64,000 nucleotides of DNA from Mycolicibacterium sp. TUM20985. GTDB lineage: Bacteria; Actinomycetota; Actinomycetes; Mycobacteriales; Mycobacteriaceae. This document shows positions 1 through 8,193 of the stretch, piece by piece. The DNA lies in contig NZ_AP027291.1 of the NCBI RefSeq assembly GCF_030295745.1, positions 5,766,001 through 5,830,000 on the forward strand, in the 5' to 3' direction. A program made the position numbers and the translations under genes. Below the pieces are notes generated by a model, which was given only the letters and a program-made list of their open reading frames with translations, did no database searches and was not told where the DNA came from. The first letter of the stretch is position 1; the number at the start of each line of letters is the position of its first letter.

Positions 1-664
1 CTTCGAGGCACCACCAGCGCAGTTGCAGAAGAACCGCGCCCGTCGGCGCGTGGATCAGGTCGTTGCCCAAGGGAATCTGCACGACGGGTCGAGGGCTCTC
101 CGGGATGGCGATGAACCGCGGCGAGTCCTCGCGTTGCAGTTGGTGCAGGCCCACCCGGTAGGCGGCCACCACCTCGTCGGGTGCGGGCCGGACGTCGAGT
201 CGCCCGCCACCCCAGACGACCACCGGCGTGATGACGTAACCGGACCGGGTCGGGTAGTCGTCGAGCAGGCCGAGCACGGCCGCATCGGCCAGCGCGATCC
301 CGAGCTCTTCGTCGAGTTCCCGAAGCGCGGCCTGCACGGCGGTCTCGCCCTCGTCCAGCCGCCCGCCGGGCAGCGCCCACTGGGCCGCATGAGTCCGGAG
401 TCGAGATGCTCGGCGGCACAACAAGAATGATGCACCACCGGAGACGTCGACCATGCGTCCGTCGAGGCCCGCCCCCATCGGTCGACCGTCGATCCAGTCA
501 TCCACGGGCGCCGGGTCCACCCTGTCCTCGCCGAGATCGGAGTCGACGAGGACGACCGCCACGGCGGCGCGCCGCTTCGTCGGGTCGGTGACCTCACGAC
601 GGCGGTGACTCGCCAGATGTCGCTGGATCCGTGCGCGCAACGCCTCGTCGTAGGTGATGGTCAC
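1..664 (-). CDS. Nudix hydrolase, CoA-pyrophosphatase-like (3' end beyond window)
   Basis: The frame reads from a GTG at 664 to the left edge of the window without a stop, so the C-terminus is missing. It carries a full Nudix box (G-R-L-D-E-G-E-T, then R-E-L-D-E-E-L-G), preceded by W-A-L-P-G. Nudix enzymes hydrolyse nucleoside diphosphate-linked compounds with the box glutamates binding Mg2+; the approximately 100-residue N-terminal lead and RRAAV(A)VVL strand resemble the CoA-pyrophosphatase subgroup, but the substrate is an inference. The GTG follows the LLM oxidoreductase stop by 9 bases, so the two are probably co-transcribed. An ATG further in would cut the first conserved strand, which is why the GTG is preferred. 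Confidence 0.8.
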   Translation of the reverse strand, partial: MTITYDEALRARIQRHLASHRRREVTDPTKRRAAVAVVLVDSDLGEDRVDPAPVDDWIDGRPMGAGLDGRMVDVSGGASFLLCRRASRLRTHAAQWALPGGRLDEGETAVQAALRELDEELGIALADAAVLGLLDDYPTRSGYVITPVVVWGGGRLDVRPAPDEVVAAYRVGLHQLQREDSPRFIAIPESPRPVVQIPLGNDLIHAPTGAVLLQLRWWCLE

Positions 665-673
665 CGCTGCACC

Positions 674-1504
674 CTAGCTGCGGTACTGCTCCACCTTCGT
701 GGCGTACTCGTCGAGCAGCCGCAGGGACTCGTCGCGCGGCTTGGTGGGCAGCAGCAGCGCCACCTGGTCGAAGCCCAGATCATCGACGGCGCGCCAGTAG
801 TCCGGGTTCGCCGGCGTGCCGAACTGCGCCAGCGGGACGTCGTGACCGGAGCCGTCGCGCATCTGACCGATGCGCTTGGCCAGGTGCTCGGCGGGCAACG
901 GGTTGGCAATCCAGCCGGCCTCGTGCCGGATCACGCGCTTGACGGTCGCGCCGGAGTCACCGCCGATGTAGACGGGCGGATGCGGTTGCCGGATCGGCTT
1001 GGGACGGAGGTAGGACGAATCGAAGTCGACGTACTTGCCGTGGTACTCGGCGGGTTCGGTCGTCCACAGCGCCTTGATGGCCTCGATGCGCTCGTCGAGC
1101 AGCGCGCCGCGGGTCTTTGGGTCGGTGCCGTGGTCGCGCAGCTCCTCGATGTTCCACCCGGCGCCCACGCCGAACACGAAACGACCGCCGGAGAGGAGGT
1201 CGATGCTCGCGGCCTCCTTCGCGGTGATGATCGGGTCGCGCTGGATGAGCAGTGCGATGCCGGTGAACAGTTCGATCTTCGTGGTCACGGCCGCGGCTGC
1301 GGCGAGCGTGACGAACGGATCGAGAGTCCGGTAGTAGATCGACGGCAGCTCGCCGCCCATCGGATACGCCGACTCCCGGCTCGCCGGGATGTGCGTGTGC
1401 TCGGCGATCACCAGCGATTCGAAGCCCCGCTCCTCGATGCCGCGAGCCAGTGACACGGTGTCGATGCCGCCATCGGTGACGAAGGTGGATATGCCGAATC
1501 TCAT
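674..1504 (-). CDS. LLM-class F420-dependent oxidoreductase
   Basis: A 276-residue protein of the luciferase-like (bacterial bilin/F420) fold. The N-terminus MRFGISTF with G-I-E-E-R-G-F-E-S-L and the E-H-T-H-I-P block around residue 37 are typical of the mycobacterial F420 subgroup; S-G-G-R-F-V-F-G-V-G-A-G-W-N near residue 110 is the family's flavin/F420 phosphate-contact loop, followed by E-R-I-E-A and a C-terminal P-P-V-Y-I-G-G. It would transfer hydride between F420H2 and an unknown substrate in the cytoplasm. Length is normal for single-domain members. It is the first gene of a two-gene unit with the Nudix hydrolase. The family is certain; cofactor choice (F420 rather than FMN) is inferred from similarity and the mycobacterial setting. 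Confidence 0.87.
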   Translation of the reverse strand: MRFGISTFVTDGGIDTVSLARGIEERGFESLVIAEHTHIPASRESAYPMGGELPSIYYRTLDPFVTLAAAAAVTTKIELFTGIALLIQRDPIITAKEAASIDLLSGGRFVFGVGAGWNIEELRDHGTDPKTRGALLDERIEAIKALWTTEPAEYHGKYVDFDSSYLRPKPIRQPHPPVYIGGDSGATVKRVIRHEAGWIANPLPAEHLAKRIGQMRDGSGHDVPLAQFGTPANPDYWRAVDDLGFDQVALLLPTKPRDESLRLLDEYATKVEQYRS

Positions 1505-1719
1505 GCGAACCTCATCTGTCGGGCGTCACGGGTACCAACGGTGCCAAGGTCAGGCTATTCCCCCGTCCTGGCACGTTCGGTCGGTGGGGACTGCCACGCT
1601 CGGGGTGTATTCGACGGATTCGATTGTCCAACAACGTGTTCGACGCAGTCTGGCCGACGTCGTCGCACACCTCGACACCGGTCCTCATCGTGCCGCAGTG
1701 CGTGGACGTCGACTAGCGG

Positions 1720-2874
1720 CTACTTCGCCCTGAGCAAGGGGTTCAGCCGCCGGATGGCACGAATCTCGTCGTCCCGGTACGGCCGTCCGTCGATGTTCAG
1801 CAGATCGCTGAACCACGTCGGCGGGGCGGGGTTCGGGCGATCCCACGAATCCCAGGGCAGATACGTCTGGGTCTTCCCCGCCACCAGCCCCCAGTTGAAC
1901 GCACCGACGCCGTGTCGCCGAGCGGTCGGCAAGATCCCCTCGACGCTGCTCCCCAGTGTGCGCGCCAGGTACTCGGTGCAGACGATGGGCCGTTGCAGAG
2001 GTGTCAGTTCGGCGATCCTGGCCTCGAAACCCGCGGGGTCGGCATAGGAGTGGAAGGTGATCACGTCGGAGTTGTCGAGCTGGATGCCGGCGATCTCGCT
2101 GCGACGCCGCGGATCCGCCCAGGCGCCCTGCCACACGCCGCTGGTCAACGGCTGGACGGGATCGACTGCCCGCGCCCACTGGAACACCCTGGGGAGCAGA
2201 TCGGCGACGAGTTCCACCTTGTCCGCCCGCTCCACCCGGCGATAGACGGACGCGGGGTTGTCGGGCTCGTTCCACAGATCCCAACCCAGGATGCGTTCGT
2301 CGTTCCGGAACTGCGTCAAGAGGCCGGTGACGTACTCCTGCAGGACGGCAGCGTAGCCAGGGTCGCCGAGACCCGCGGCGCCGGGACTCTGCACCCACCT
2401 GGAGTTGTGCACACCGGGGACCGGCGGGCGCTGGGGACCCGGCTTGGGATGCGGATCCCAGCAGGAGTCGAAGAGGACGAACAACGGTTTGATGGCGTGC
2501 CGCGCCGCGATGGTGACGAACTGCATCAGACGCCGGAGGAAGCCCCGGCGATCCTGGGTCCACAGCAGATCGTGCAGGAAGACGCGCACCGAGTTGAAGC
2601 CCAGGCGTCGCGCCATGCTCAGTTCGGCATCGATGCGACGAGGATCGTAGGTCCCGGGCTGGAACATCTCGAGCTGGTTGACCGCGTTCGACGGGATGTA
2701 GTTGGCACCCACCAGCCATCGCTGCGCGCGATACCAGTTGGCAGCCCGATCGGCCGGCCACCGCCCCCCACCCGCGGCGACGGCGCGCGGTGTCCTGGTG
2801 ACGGCGGCACCTCCCGCGAGCAGCAACGGAACCTTGAGGGCGGTCCGACGACGTACGACGCGATCTTCGACCAA
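1720..2874 (-). CDS. Secreted GH5-like glycoside hydrolase with Tat-type signal
   Basis: The frame could open as far out as 3006, but a TTG at 2874 has AAGGA seven bases upstream and gives a 384-residue protein beginning with a Tat-like signal (V-V-R-R-R-T-A-L-K, then an Ala/Leu/Gly-rich stretch ending A-V-A-A-G). The body is a (beta/alpha)8 glycosidase of the GH5/cellulase superfamily: W-D-L-W-N-E-P-D-N near residue 203 carries the acid/base Glu, and I-V-C-T-E-Y near residue 301 carries the nucleophile. It would act on an extracellular beta-glycan or glycolipid; the substrate is unknown. It follows an MHS permease and an SDR on the same strand. A start at 2919 (ATG) is the alternative. Confidence 0.82.
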   Translation of the reverse strand: MVEDRVVRRRTALKVPLLLAGGAAVTRTPRAVAAGGGRWPADRAANWYRAQRWLVGANYIPSNAVNQLEMFQPGTYDPRRIDAELSMARRLGFNSVRVFLHDLLWTQDRRGFLRRLMQFVTIAARHAIKPLFVLFDSCWDPHPKPGPQRPPVPGVHNSRWVQSPGAAGLGDPGYAAVLQEYVTGLLTQFRNDERILGWDLWNEPDNPASVYRRVERADKVELVADLLPRVFQWARAVDPVQPLTSGVWQGAWADPRRRSEIAGIQLDNSDVITFHSYADPAGFEARIAELTPLQRPIVCTEYLARTLGSSVEGILPTARRHGVGAFNWGLVAGKTQTYLPWDSWDRPNPAPPTWFSDLLNIDGRPYRDDEIRAIRRLNPLLRAK

Positions 2875-3059
2875 GCTGTCATCCTTCGAATGAGAACGTC
2901 GACCATCATGACCGGCCATACCGGCAGGGCGACGAAATACGTTGCCGCGCAACATCTCTGCGCAAAGCGTTTCAGGCGACGCGCCCGTGCTCCCCTTCAC
3001 GGGCAAACGTCACGCCCCACCGTACGTGAACATCGACCGCGAAGCGCGGCCCGTGCGGC

Positions 3060-4427
3060 TCAGCGGGCTGCCGGCACCGCCCAGGCACTCCCCTGTTCGC
3101 GATCGAGCACGGTGAGGCCCTTGTTCTTCAACCCGAAGACGTACACCAGCAGGCTCACGCCGATCACCACCGTGACGTAGACGATGAACAACGTGACGTG
3201 ATCGGGCTTCGCTGCCTGGTACAGCAGCGGAGCCGTGCCACCGAAGACCGAGTTGGCCAGGGCGTAGCCCAAACCCACGCCCAGCGCTCGGATTTCAGCG
3301 GGGAACAGCTCGGCCTTCACGATCGCATTGACCGAGGTGTACCCGGTGATGATCACGTAACCGACCGCCAGCAGCAGGAACGCCGTCAACGGCGAGGTGG
3401 TCTGCGGCAGGAACGTCAGCAGGATGTAGGTGTAGATGACGCCACCGACGCCGAAGAAGAGCAGCAGGGGTTTGCGCCCGATGCGGTCGCTGATGAGTCC
3501 GCCGACGGGCTGCAGGCACATCAGGAAGATCAGCCCGGCCAGGTTGACCCACGTAGCGGTGAGGGCCCTGTCGGACCCGAAGGTCGCCTTCACGATCGCC
3601 GGCGCGTTGACGCTGTAGGTGTAGAACGCGATCGTGCCGCCGGCGGTGATGAGGAAGACGAGCAACAGCGGGCGCCAGTGCACGGTGAACAACGTCTTCA
3701 GTGATCCCGCGCCCGGGTCCTTCCCCTCGCGGATGGCCTCGAGGTGCGCCTCACTGAGCGACTCGTCCATGGAGCGGCGGATCCACAGCACGACCAGCGC
3801 GGCGACACCACCGATGAAGAACCCGATCCGCCACCCCCAGGCGCTCAGCGCATCGGTGTCGAGGAAGTGCAGCGCGATCAGGAGCGTGAACTGCGCGAGG
3901 ACGTGACCGCCGACGAGGGTGACGTATTGGAACGACGACAGGAAGCCGCGTCGGTTGGCGGTGGCCGCCTCGGACATGTAAGTGGCCGACGTGCCGTACT
4001 CCCCGCCGGTGGCGAATCCCTGGACCAGCCGGGCGATGATCAGGATCACCGCGGCCCACCACCCGATGACCTCCCTGGTGGGCATGACCGCCACGACGAA
4101 CGAGCACGTCGACATCACGGTGATGCTGACCATCAGCGCGGACTTGCGGCCGCGACGGTCGGCGAACCTGCCGAAGAACCACGAGCCCACCGGGCGCATG
4201 AGGAACGTGACCGCGAAGATCGCGTAGATGTAGACCGTGGAGTTGGTGTCCGCCTTGTCGAAGAACTGCGCCTCGAAGTACGAGGCGAACACCGTGTAGA
4301 CGTAGACGTCGTACCACTCGACGAGATTTCCCGCCGAGCCCTTCATGGTGTTGAGGACCGCCCGCCTGGTGCTCGTGGGGGCGAGCGTCGGACCGGTGTG
4401 GCCGGTCGGCTCAGCCGCTTCGCTCAT
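3060..4427 (-). CDS. MFS transporter, metabolite:H+ symporter (MHS) family
   Basis: A 455-residue integral membrane protein with about 12 hydrophobic segments. The first helix motif G-N-L-V-E-W-Y-D-V-Y-V-Y is diagnostic for MHS-family carriers (KgtP, ShiA, ProP relatives), and G-R-F-A-D-R-R-G-R-K between helices 2 and 3 is the MFS A-motif; R-L-V-Q-G-F-A-T-G-G-E-Y-G is the helix 4-5 signature. It should import an organic acid or osmolyte with protons; alpha-ketoglutarate and proline/betaine carriers are the nearest characterised relatives, but the substrate cannot be read from sequence. Start is ATG (ATGAGCGAAGCGG), 52 bases after the SDR stop, so these two may share a transcript. Confidence 0.88.
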   Translation of the reverse strand: MSEAAEPTGHTGPTLAPTSTRRAVLNTMKGSAGNLVEWYDVYVYTVFASYFEAQFFDKADTNSTVYIYAIFAVTFLMRPVGSWFFGRFADRRGRKSALMVSITVMSTCSFVVAVMPTREVIGWWAAVILIIARLVQGFATGGEYGTSATYMSEAATANRRGFLSSFQYVTLVGGHVLAQFTLLIALHFLDTDALSAWGWRIGFFIGGVAALVVLWIRRSMDESLSEAHLEAIREGKDPGAGSLKTLFTVHWRPLLLVFLITAGGTIAFYTYSVNAPAIVKATFGSDRALTATWVNLAGLIFLMCLQPVGGLISDRIGRKPLLLFFGVGGVIYTYILLTFLPQTTSPLTAFLLLAVGYVIITGYTSVNAIVKAELFPAEIRALGVGLGYALANSVFGGTAPLLYQAAKPDHVTLFIVYVTVVIGVSLLVYVFGLKNKGLTVLDREQGSAWAVPAAR

Positions 4428-4479
4428 GGTGCGACGATAACGGACCGGCGCACCCGTTCGTGGCCGGTTGGAGCACGGC

Positions 4480-5319
4480 TCAACCGTTTTCGGCGGTTTG
4501 CCGGGCCCGCTCCCTCATCGAGGCGATCACCCCGCCGTCGTTCAAGATGTCGGTGCCGGTGAGATAGCCGGCCGCGTCGCTGGCGCAGAACACGAACAGC
4601 GCGGCCATCTCCTCTGCCGTACCCCACCGCGGGACCGCGAAGTCGGCGACCATGGCACCCGCCCCCGCGTTCTCCTCGAGTCGGCCCATCTCGGTGTCGA
4701 CGGAGCCCGGGGACACCGAGACGATGCGCAGCCTACGACCGTTGAACCGTTCGGCCTGCGACGTGGAGTACCACCTGACGAAGCTCTTGCTGACCCCGTA
4801 GGCCAGACCGGGCCGGGACTCCTCGGGCGCGATCTCGTAGGCCGCCGTCATCTCGGCGAGGAAGCGGTCCTGGTCGTGCAGCGCGAGTGGGAAATGAGCT
4901 GTGGGAACCAGACTCTCGGGCAGCATGTGGGCCGCCATGGACGCCGCGTTGACGATGGCGGCGCCTTCGCCCGCGACGTCGTAGAACGCCTCGTTGACGT
5001 TGACGGTGCCGATGGCGTTGGTCCTGGTGACGTAGTCGGCGTCTCCCATGCTGGGGCTGACCCCCGCGGTGTGGATCACCGACGCGACCGGACCCAGCGC
5101 GGTCGCCGTCTCCATCAGCCGCGTGACCGCAGCTCGATCGGTTACGTCGCAGTGCACGGCCGTCGCGGAAATCCCCGAGGCCCGCAGGGTTTCGACGGCG
5201 GTGTCGAGCCGCTCGCGACGGACGTCGCAGAGGACGAGCGCGCGGTCGCCCCCGATGGCCCTCGCCGTCGCCACCCCCATGCCGCCCGCGCCACCAGTGA
5301 TCACCGAGACTGAGTCCAT
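4480..5319 (-). CDS. SDR-family NAD(P)-dependent oxidoreductase
   Basis: A classical Rossmann-fold short-chain dehydrogenase of 279 residues. T-G-G-A-G-G-M-G at residues 8-15 is the dinucleotide-binding glycine motif, with L-C-D-V (acidic end of strand 2) suggesting NAD(H) preference; D-V-T-D, N-A-A-S-M and Y-G-V-S-K (catalytic Tyr-Lys) follow in order, and an insert of about 30 residues sits before the active-site Tyr. The ATG at 5319 puts the first strand immediately after the start; a GTG nine bases upstream is possible. The substrate is unknown. It heads a minus-strand group with the MHS permease and the GH5-like glycosidase, but no shared pathway can be shown. Confidence 0.85.
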   Translation of the reverse strand: MDSVSVITGGAGGMGVATARAIGGDRALVLCDVRRERLDTAVETLRASGISATAVHCDVTDRAAVTRLMETATALGPVASVIHTAGVSPSMGDADYVTRTNAIGTVNVNEAFYDVAGEGAAIVNAASMAAHMLPESLVPTAHFPLALHDQDRFLAEMTAAYEIAPEESRPGLAYGVSKSFVRWYSTSQAERFNGRRLRIVSVSPGSVDTEMGRLEENAGAGAMVADFAVPRWGTAEEMAALFVFCASDAAGYLTGTDILNDGGVIASMRERARQTAENG

Positions 5320-5383
5320 TCGGCACACACTGCCATGCCCGGCTGCGGTGAGGGGATATTCCGGCCGCCCTAGACTCGACGGG

Positions 5384-5692
5384 GTGAGTGAACCGTCGAG
5401 AACCGAAGACGGTCACTACGTCGTGATCAACGGCAGGCGGTGGCGGGCCACCGACCCCGCCATTCCCGACGAACGACGGGTAGAGCTCACCCGCGTGCTG
5501 ATGGCGTGGCGTCGAGAGGTGCGACGCACCAAGGGAACCCCCGAGGAACCGGTGTCCAGGGCGGGTGTTCAGGCCGCCAAGGTTGCCCTGGGTGAGCGTG
5601 GCACCCCGCCGTGGTGGGAGCAGACCGACGCGCAACGTCGGGCGCGGTGGCAGGCCGACGTGGCGGCGCCAGGAGAGGACCGGCAGGCGTGA
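5384..5692 (+). CDS. Conserved hypothetical protein, 102 residues
   Basis: Starts at a GTG (5384) with the sequence V-S-E-P-S-R-T-E-D-G-H-Y-V-V-I-N-G-R-R-W-R. The N-terminal half carries the block H-Y-V-x-I-x-G-R-x-W-R-A-T-D-P followed by a long basic helix (L-T-R-V-L-M-A-W-R-R-E-V-R-R) and a C-terminal P-P-W-W-E-Q segment; this layout is seen in small actinobacterial hypothetical proteins that automatic pipelines sometimes label biopolymer-transport related, a label I would not trust. No signal peptide or membrane segment. It is convergent with the sucraseferredoxin-like gene, the stops being 3 bases apart. Function unknown. Confidence 0.7.
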   Translation: MSEPSRTEDGHYVVINGRRWRATDPAIPDERRVELTRVLMAWRREVRRTKGTPEEPVSRAGVQAAKVALGERGTPPWWEQTDAQRRARWQADVAAPGEDRQA

Positions 5693-5695
5693 AGT

Positions 5696-6589
5696 TCACC
5701 TCGGTTCGGTGATCGAGACGAGTACGTGGTTGCGCACCCGGCCCGGAATCCTCGCACTGCACTGCGACAGCAACGGTTCCGAGAGCTGCTCGCGGACCGT
5801 GACGTCGATCGGGCCCGAATCACCTTGCAGCACCATGTGAGTGAGCACGCCATCGGACTCGACCCGCAGCGGCGCCAAGGCGTCGATGCGGTCCTCACCC
5901 GTCAGCTCGCGCGCGAAGTACTGCGCCGCCTGCACCGCTTGGGGTAGCGACGTCCGCCCGCGGAGATGGGCGTTGTCCAGCCGCCCGTCGAGGTACAGCC
6001 GGACCAATTCGGGCGGGTCTGCCTCGTCGACCCGGCCGTAACACAGTCCCTCTGGCAGCACGAGCATCGTCGCCGCGAACCGGTCACCGCCGAGATGCGA
6101 GCATTCCCAGGTGTTCTCGGGGTATCGAGCCGCGATCGCGGCGAGGGCTCCGCGCCCCCGGACGGCGCAGCACTGATCGTGCTTGCCGTGCGCGCAGACC
6201 GCGACCAGCGGGCCCTCCACCGGACGTCCGTCGGAGCCGTCCAGCGCCACGTGCAGATACCCCCGCGGATCGCTCACCTCGCCGTGGTGCAGGGATTCCC
6301 CGCCGACCCCTGATTGGGCGACGAACCAGCGCCAGCGCCGAGGTGCCGTCCGGCGGCCGTGCCGTCGGATGGCCACGATCCGCAGGCCCGCCGTCTCCGC
6401 GCGATGGACGATGGCCCTGCCGAGCTGCGGGTCGAGGACCGACGGCGACTGCAGGAACGCGGATTGGCCCCAGGGACCACATAATTCGAGCAGTAACCAC
6501 GACGTCCCCGCAGAGGCGGAACCGTACATCGGGTCGTCGCGCTGTCGCGACCGGTCACTGCAGGGCGCCCATTCCGACGCGGCCGTCAT
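5696..6589 (-). CDS. Sucraseferredoxin-like (thioredoxin-like [2Fe-2S]) protein
   Basis: A 297-residue protein of the Suc_Fer-like family. C-A-H-G-K-H-D-Q-C-C near residue 131 and W-E-C-S-H-L-G-G-D-R-F-A near residue 163 are the two conserved blocks; the Cys residues together with C-Y-G-R can ligate a thioredoxin-fold [2Fe-2S] cluster, so an electron-carrier role is likely. Its start codon overlaps the stop of the JmjC/cupin gene by four bases (ATGA type), so the two are translationally coupled. In this setting it could supply electrons or Fe to the oxygenase; that is inference from position only. Similar proteins occur alone in actinobacterial genomes with no assigned role. Confidence 0.83.
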   Translation of the reverse strand: MTAASEWAPCSDRSRQRDDPMYGSASAGTSWLLLELCGPWGQSAFLQSPSVLDPQLGRAIVHRAETAGLRIVAIRRHGRRTAPRRWRWFVAQSGVGGESLHHGEVSDPRGYLHVALDGSDGRPVEGPLVAVCAHGKHDQCCAVRGRGALAAIAARYPENTWECSHLGGDRFAATMLVLPEGLCYGRVDEADPPELVRLYLDGRLDNAHLRGRTSLPQAVQAAQYFARELTGEDRIDALAPLRVESDGVLTHMVLQGDSGPIDVTVREQLSEPLLSQCSARIPGRVRNHVLVSITEPR

Positions 6590-7821
6590 CCGCCCGTCGA
6601 TCCGCCGGCGGTCCGCCGATCCACCGGTACGAGGACGGCCTCGCGGAGCAGTCGGCGGATCACCACCTCACCGTCGGCCCGGTCGAGGCCGGGCAGGCTG
6701 CCGGCATCGGCGACGAGACCGCCGTGCAGCGCCGTGACCGCGTCCGCACACGAATCGGGCAGGCTGATGGTGCGGTCCGACAACTGCAGGGACACCCGTC
6801 CGTCGTCGCGCCGGACGGTTGCGAACAGCCCGTGCCGCCAGCCGACGGTGACCGTGGCGGCGTGTTCGACGGCCGCCAGGGACGCCAACGGCCGCACCGC
6901 GACGGGCCTGGTGCGGTGCGCGAAACGGCGGGCGAACCGGGTTGCCGTGTCCTCGGCGAGCTCGGACGTACGGTCCCTCAGCATGTCGGTGAGTTCGGCG
7001 ATCAGCTTCGTGGTCCTGGCCGCCATGTCGGCGTGATCGGTGGCGTCGATGGCCAGCGGCAGGGACTTCCGGTACTCGCCGACGGTCTCCAGCTGGTCGA
7101 CGACCGCCCGCAGGACGTCCATCCCGGTGAGGCTGGATACGCCGACCGTCAGATGGATCGACAGCTCCCCGAGGGCTCGGGCCGAGTGAATCCAGCCGCG
7201 TGGCAGGTACAGCGCGTCGCCGGGCCCCAGAACCGTGTCGATCACCGGGTCTTCGCGGACGCGCGCCGCGATCGCGGTCCGGTGCTCGGTCCACGGCTGC
7301 GACGGAAGCGGATCGGCGTGCACCGGGGCGTGCACGGTCCAGTGCTTGGATCCGGTGGTCTGCAGGACGAAGACGTCGTGGACGTCGTAATGCGGGTCGA
7401 AGCCGCGACTGCCGGGCGGGGTGACGTACGCGTTGGCCTGCACGGGATGGCCGACGTCGTCGACCATGCCGCGGACGAAGTCGATCAGAGGTGGCCATGT
7501 CCGGTGCAGGCCCTGCAGCACAATCGTTGCACCCGAAGCGAATTGGTCGAGGACCTTCGCCGAGTCGACCTGGTCGGGCATCTCGGCCCCGAAGCCCGCG
7601 GGCCCCAGGTAGGACTCCCGCGCCAGAACCTCACCCTCCTTGGCCACCCGGATGAATGGCGCGCGCACCCCGCGTTCGGCGAGTAGCTCGTCGACGGCGC
7701 TGGCCGTGACGAGGTCGTCGAAGTCGCGGGGCAGGGTGTCCGCCCGGCTGAGCAACGGCGACCGACCCCAGTGTTCGCGGGCGAACGTCTGGGGGTCGGT
7801 GCCGATGCAACGGCTAAGCAT
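6586..7821 (-). CDS. JmjC/cupin-fold Fe(II)/2-oxoglutarate oxygenase (peptide or protein hydroxylase)
   Basis: A 411-residue protein of the cupin-like/JmjC class related to YcfD/RoxA and NO66/MINA53 ribosomal oxygenases. H-Y-D in F-D-P-H-Y-D-V-H-D and the distal His in R-G-W-I-H-S-A give the HxD...H iron triad; G-D-A-L-Y-L-P-R-G-W-I-H is the characteristic strand. The N-terminal F-A-R-E-H-W-G-R-S-P-L matches the start of this family, and a C-terminal winged-helix-like part follows, so the ATG at 7821 is right even though the frame stays open upstream through the peptide gene. Known relatives hydroxylate Arg, His, Asn or Asp side chains. It starts 10 bases after the repeat-peptide stop and overlaps the next gene by four bases. 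Confidence 0.86.
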   Translation of the reverse strand: MLSRCIGTDPQTFAREHWGRSPLLSRADTLPRDFDDLVTASAVDELLAERGVRAPFIRVAKEGEVLARESYLGPAGFGAEMPDQVDSAKVLDQFASGATIVLQGLHRTWPPLIDFVRGMVDDVGHPVQANAYVTPPGSRGFDPHYDVHDVFVLQTTGSKHWTVHAPVHADPLPSQPWTEHRTAIAARVREDPVIDTVLGPGDALYLPRGWIHSARALGELSIHLTVGVSSLTGMDVLRAVVDQLETVGEYRKSLPLAIDATDHADMAARTTKLIAELTDMLRDRTSELAEDTATRFARRFAHRTRPVAVRPLASLAAVEHAATVTVGWRHGLFATVRRDDGRVSLQLSDRTISLPDSCADAVTALHGGLVADAGSLPGLDRADGEVVIRRLLREAVLVPVDRRTAGGSTGG

Positions 7822-7831
7822 GGCGCGTCGA

Positions 7832-8080
7832 TCAGGCGGTGCCGTCCGCACCGCCGTCGTGACCCTCGGGGTTGGAACCACCGTCGGCCGGACCCTCGCC
7901 ACCGGCGGAACCGTCTGCGCCGCCGTCATGGCCCTCGGGGTTGGAACCACCGTCGGCCGGACCCTCGCCACCGGCGGAACCGTCGGCACCGCCGTCATGG
8001 CCCTCGGGGTTGGAACCACCGTCGGCCGGACCCTCGCCACCGGCGCCCGTGGTAGTGATGTCGTCGTCGTTGATCGCCAT
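7832..8080 (-). CDS. Acidic repeat peptide, candidate substrate/precursor of the JmjC oxygenase
   Basis: An 82-residue peptide. The ATG at 8080 has GGAGGAG upstream with good spacing, better than the in-frame ATG at 8095. A 13-residue lead (MAINDDDITTTGA) is followed by three tandem 23-residue units at residues 14-36, 37-59 and 60-82, differing only at the penultimate residue of the last unit (Ser to Thr). Each unit holds the fixed series G-G-E-G-P-A-D-G-G-S-N-P-E and G-H-D-G-G-A-D-G. There is no Lys, Arg, Cys or aromatic residue, no signal peptide and no membrane segment. Lead plus identical cores is the pattern of a multicore RiPP precursor; Asp, Asn and His are residues JmjC enzymes hydroxylate. 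Function is inferred only. Confidence 0.75.
   Translation of the reverse strand: MAINDDDITTTGAGGEGPADGGSNPEGHDGGADGSAGGEGPADGGSNPEGHDGGADGSAGGEGPADGGSNPEGHDGGADGTA
7835..8041 (-). repeat. Three tandem 69-bp repeats inside the peptide gene
   Basis: Units occupy 8041-7973, 7972-7904 and 7903-7835. They are nearly identical at DNA level, including at third codon positions, which points to recent tandem duplication or gene conversion. Copy number may vary between strains. Confidence 0.93.
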
Positions 8081-8152
8081 AACCATCTCCTCCATCGAAA
8101 CCGCGTCCAGTCTGCAGCAGGAGGGGTCCTGCTACGCCGCGGTGGTTGCGTG

Positions 8153-8178
8153 TTGCCCGCGGACGGACTTCTCAAACC
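8153..8178 (-). promoter_or_regulatory. SigF-like promoter candidate for the repeat-peptide operon
   Basis: Read on the minus strand: GGTTT at 8178-8174, 15-base spacer, GGGCAA at 8158-8153 (one mismatch to GGGTAA). Transcription would begin near 8146, giving a leader of about 65 bases that contains a small hairpin (6-bp stem, 4-base loop, 8117-8132) before the ribosome-binding site. The upstream GH3 gene could also read through into this unit. Confidence 0.45.
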
Positions 8179-8193
8179 GTAGGCGCGGCTGCC

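Noticed and set aside
2875..3006. Longer N-terminus for the GH5-like glycosidase.
   Set aside because: It would place 44 charged residues before an obvious Tat-type signal and lacks a ribosome-binding site; the TTG with AAGGA is better.
7770..8182. Long open frames on both strands through the 69-bp repeat region, including plus-strand Pro-Ser-Gly repeat proteins.
   Set aside because: Any tandem repeat whose unit is a multiple of three stays open in several frames; only the minus-strand frame with GGAGGAG before ATG, a repeat-free lead and a downstream oxygenase is credible.
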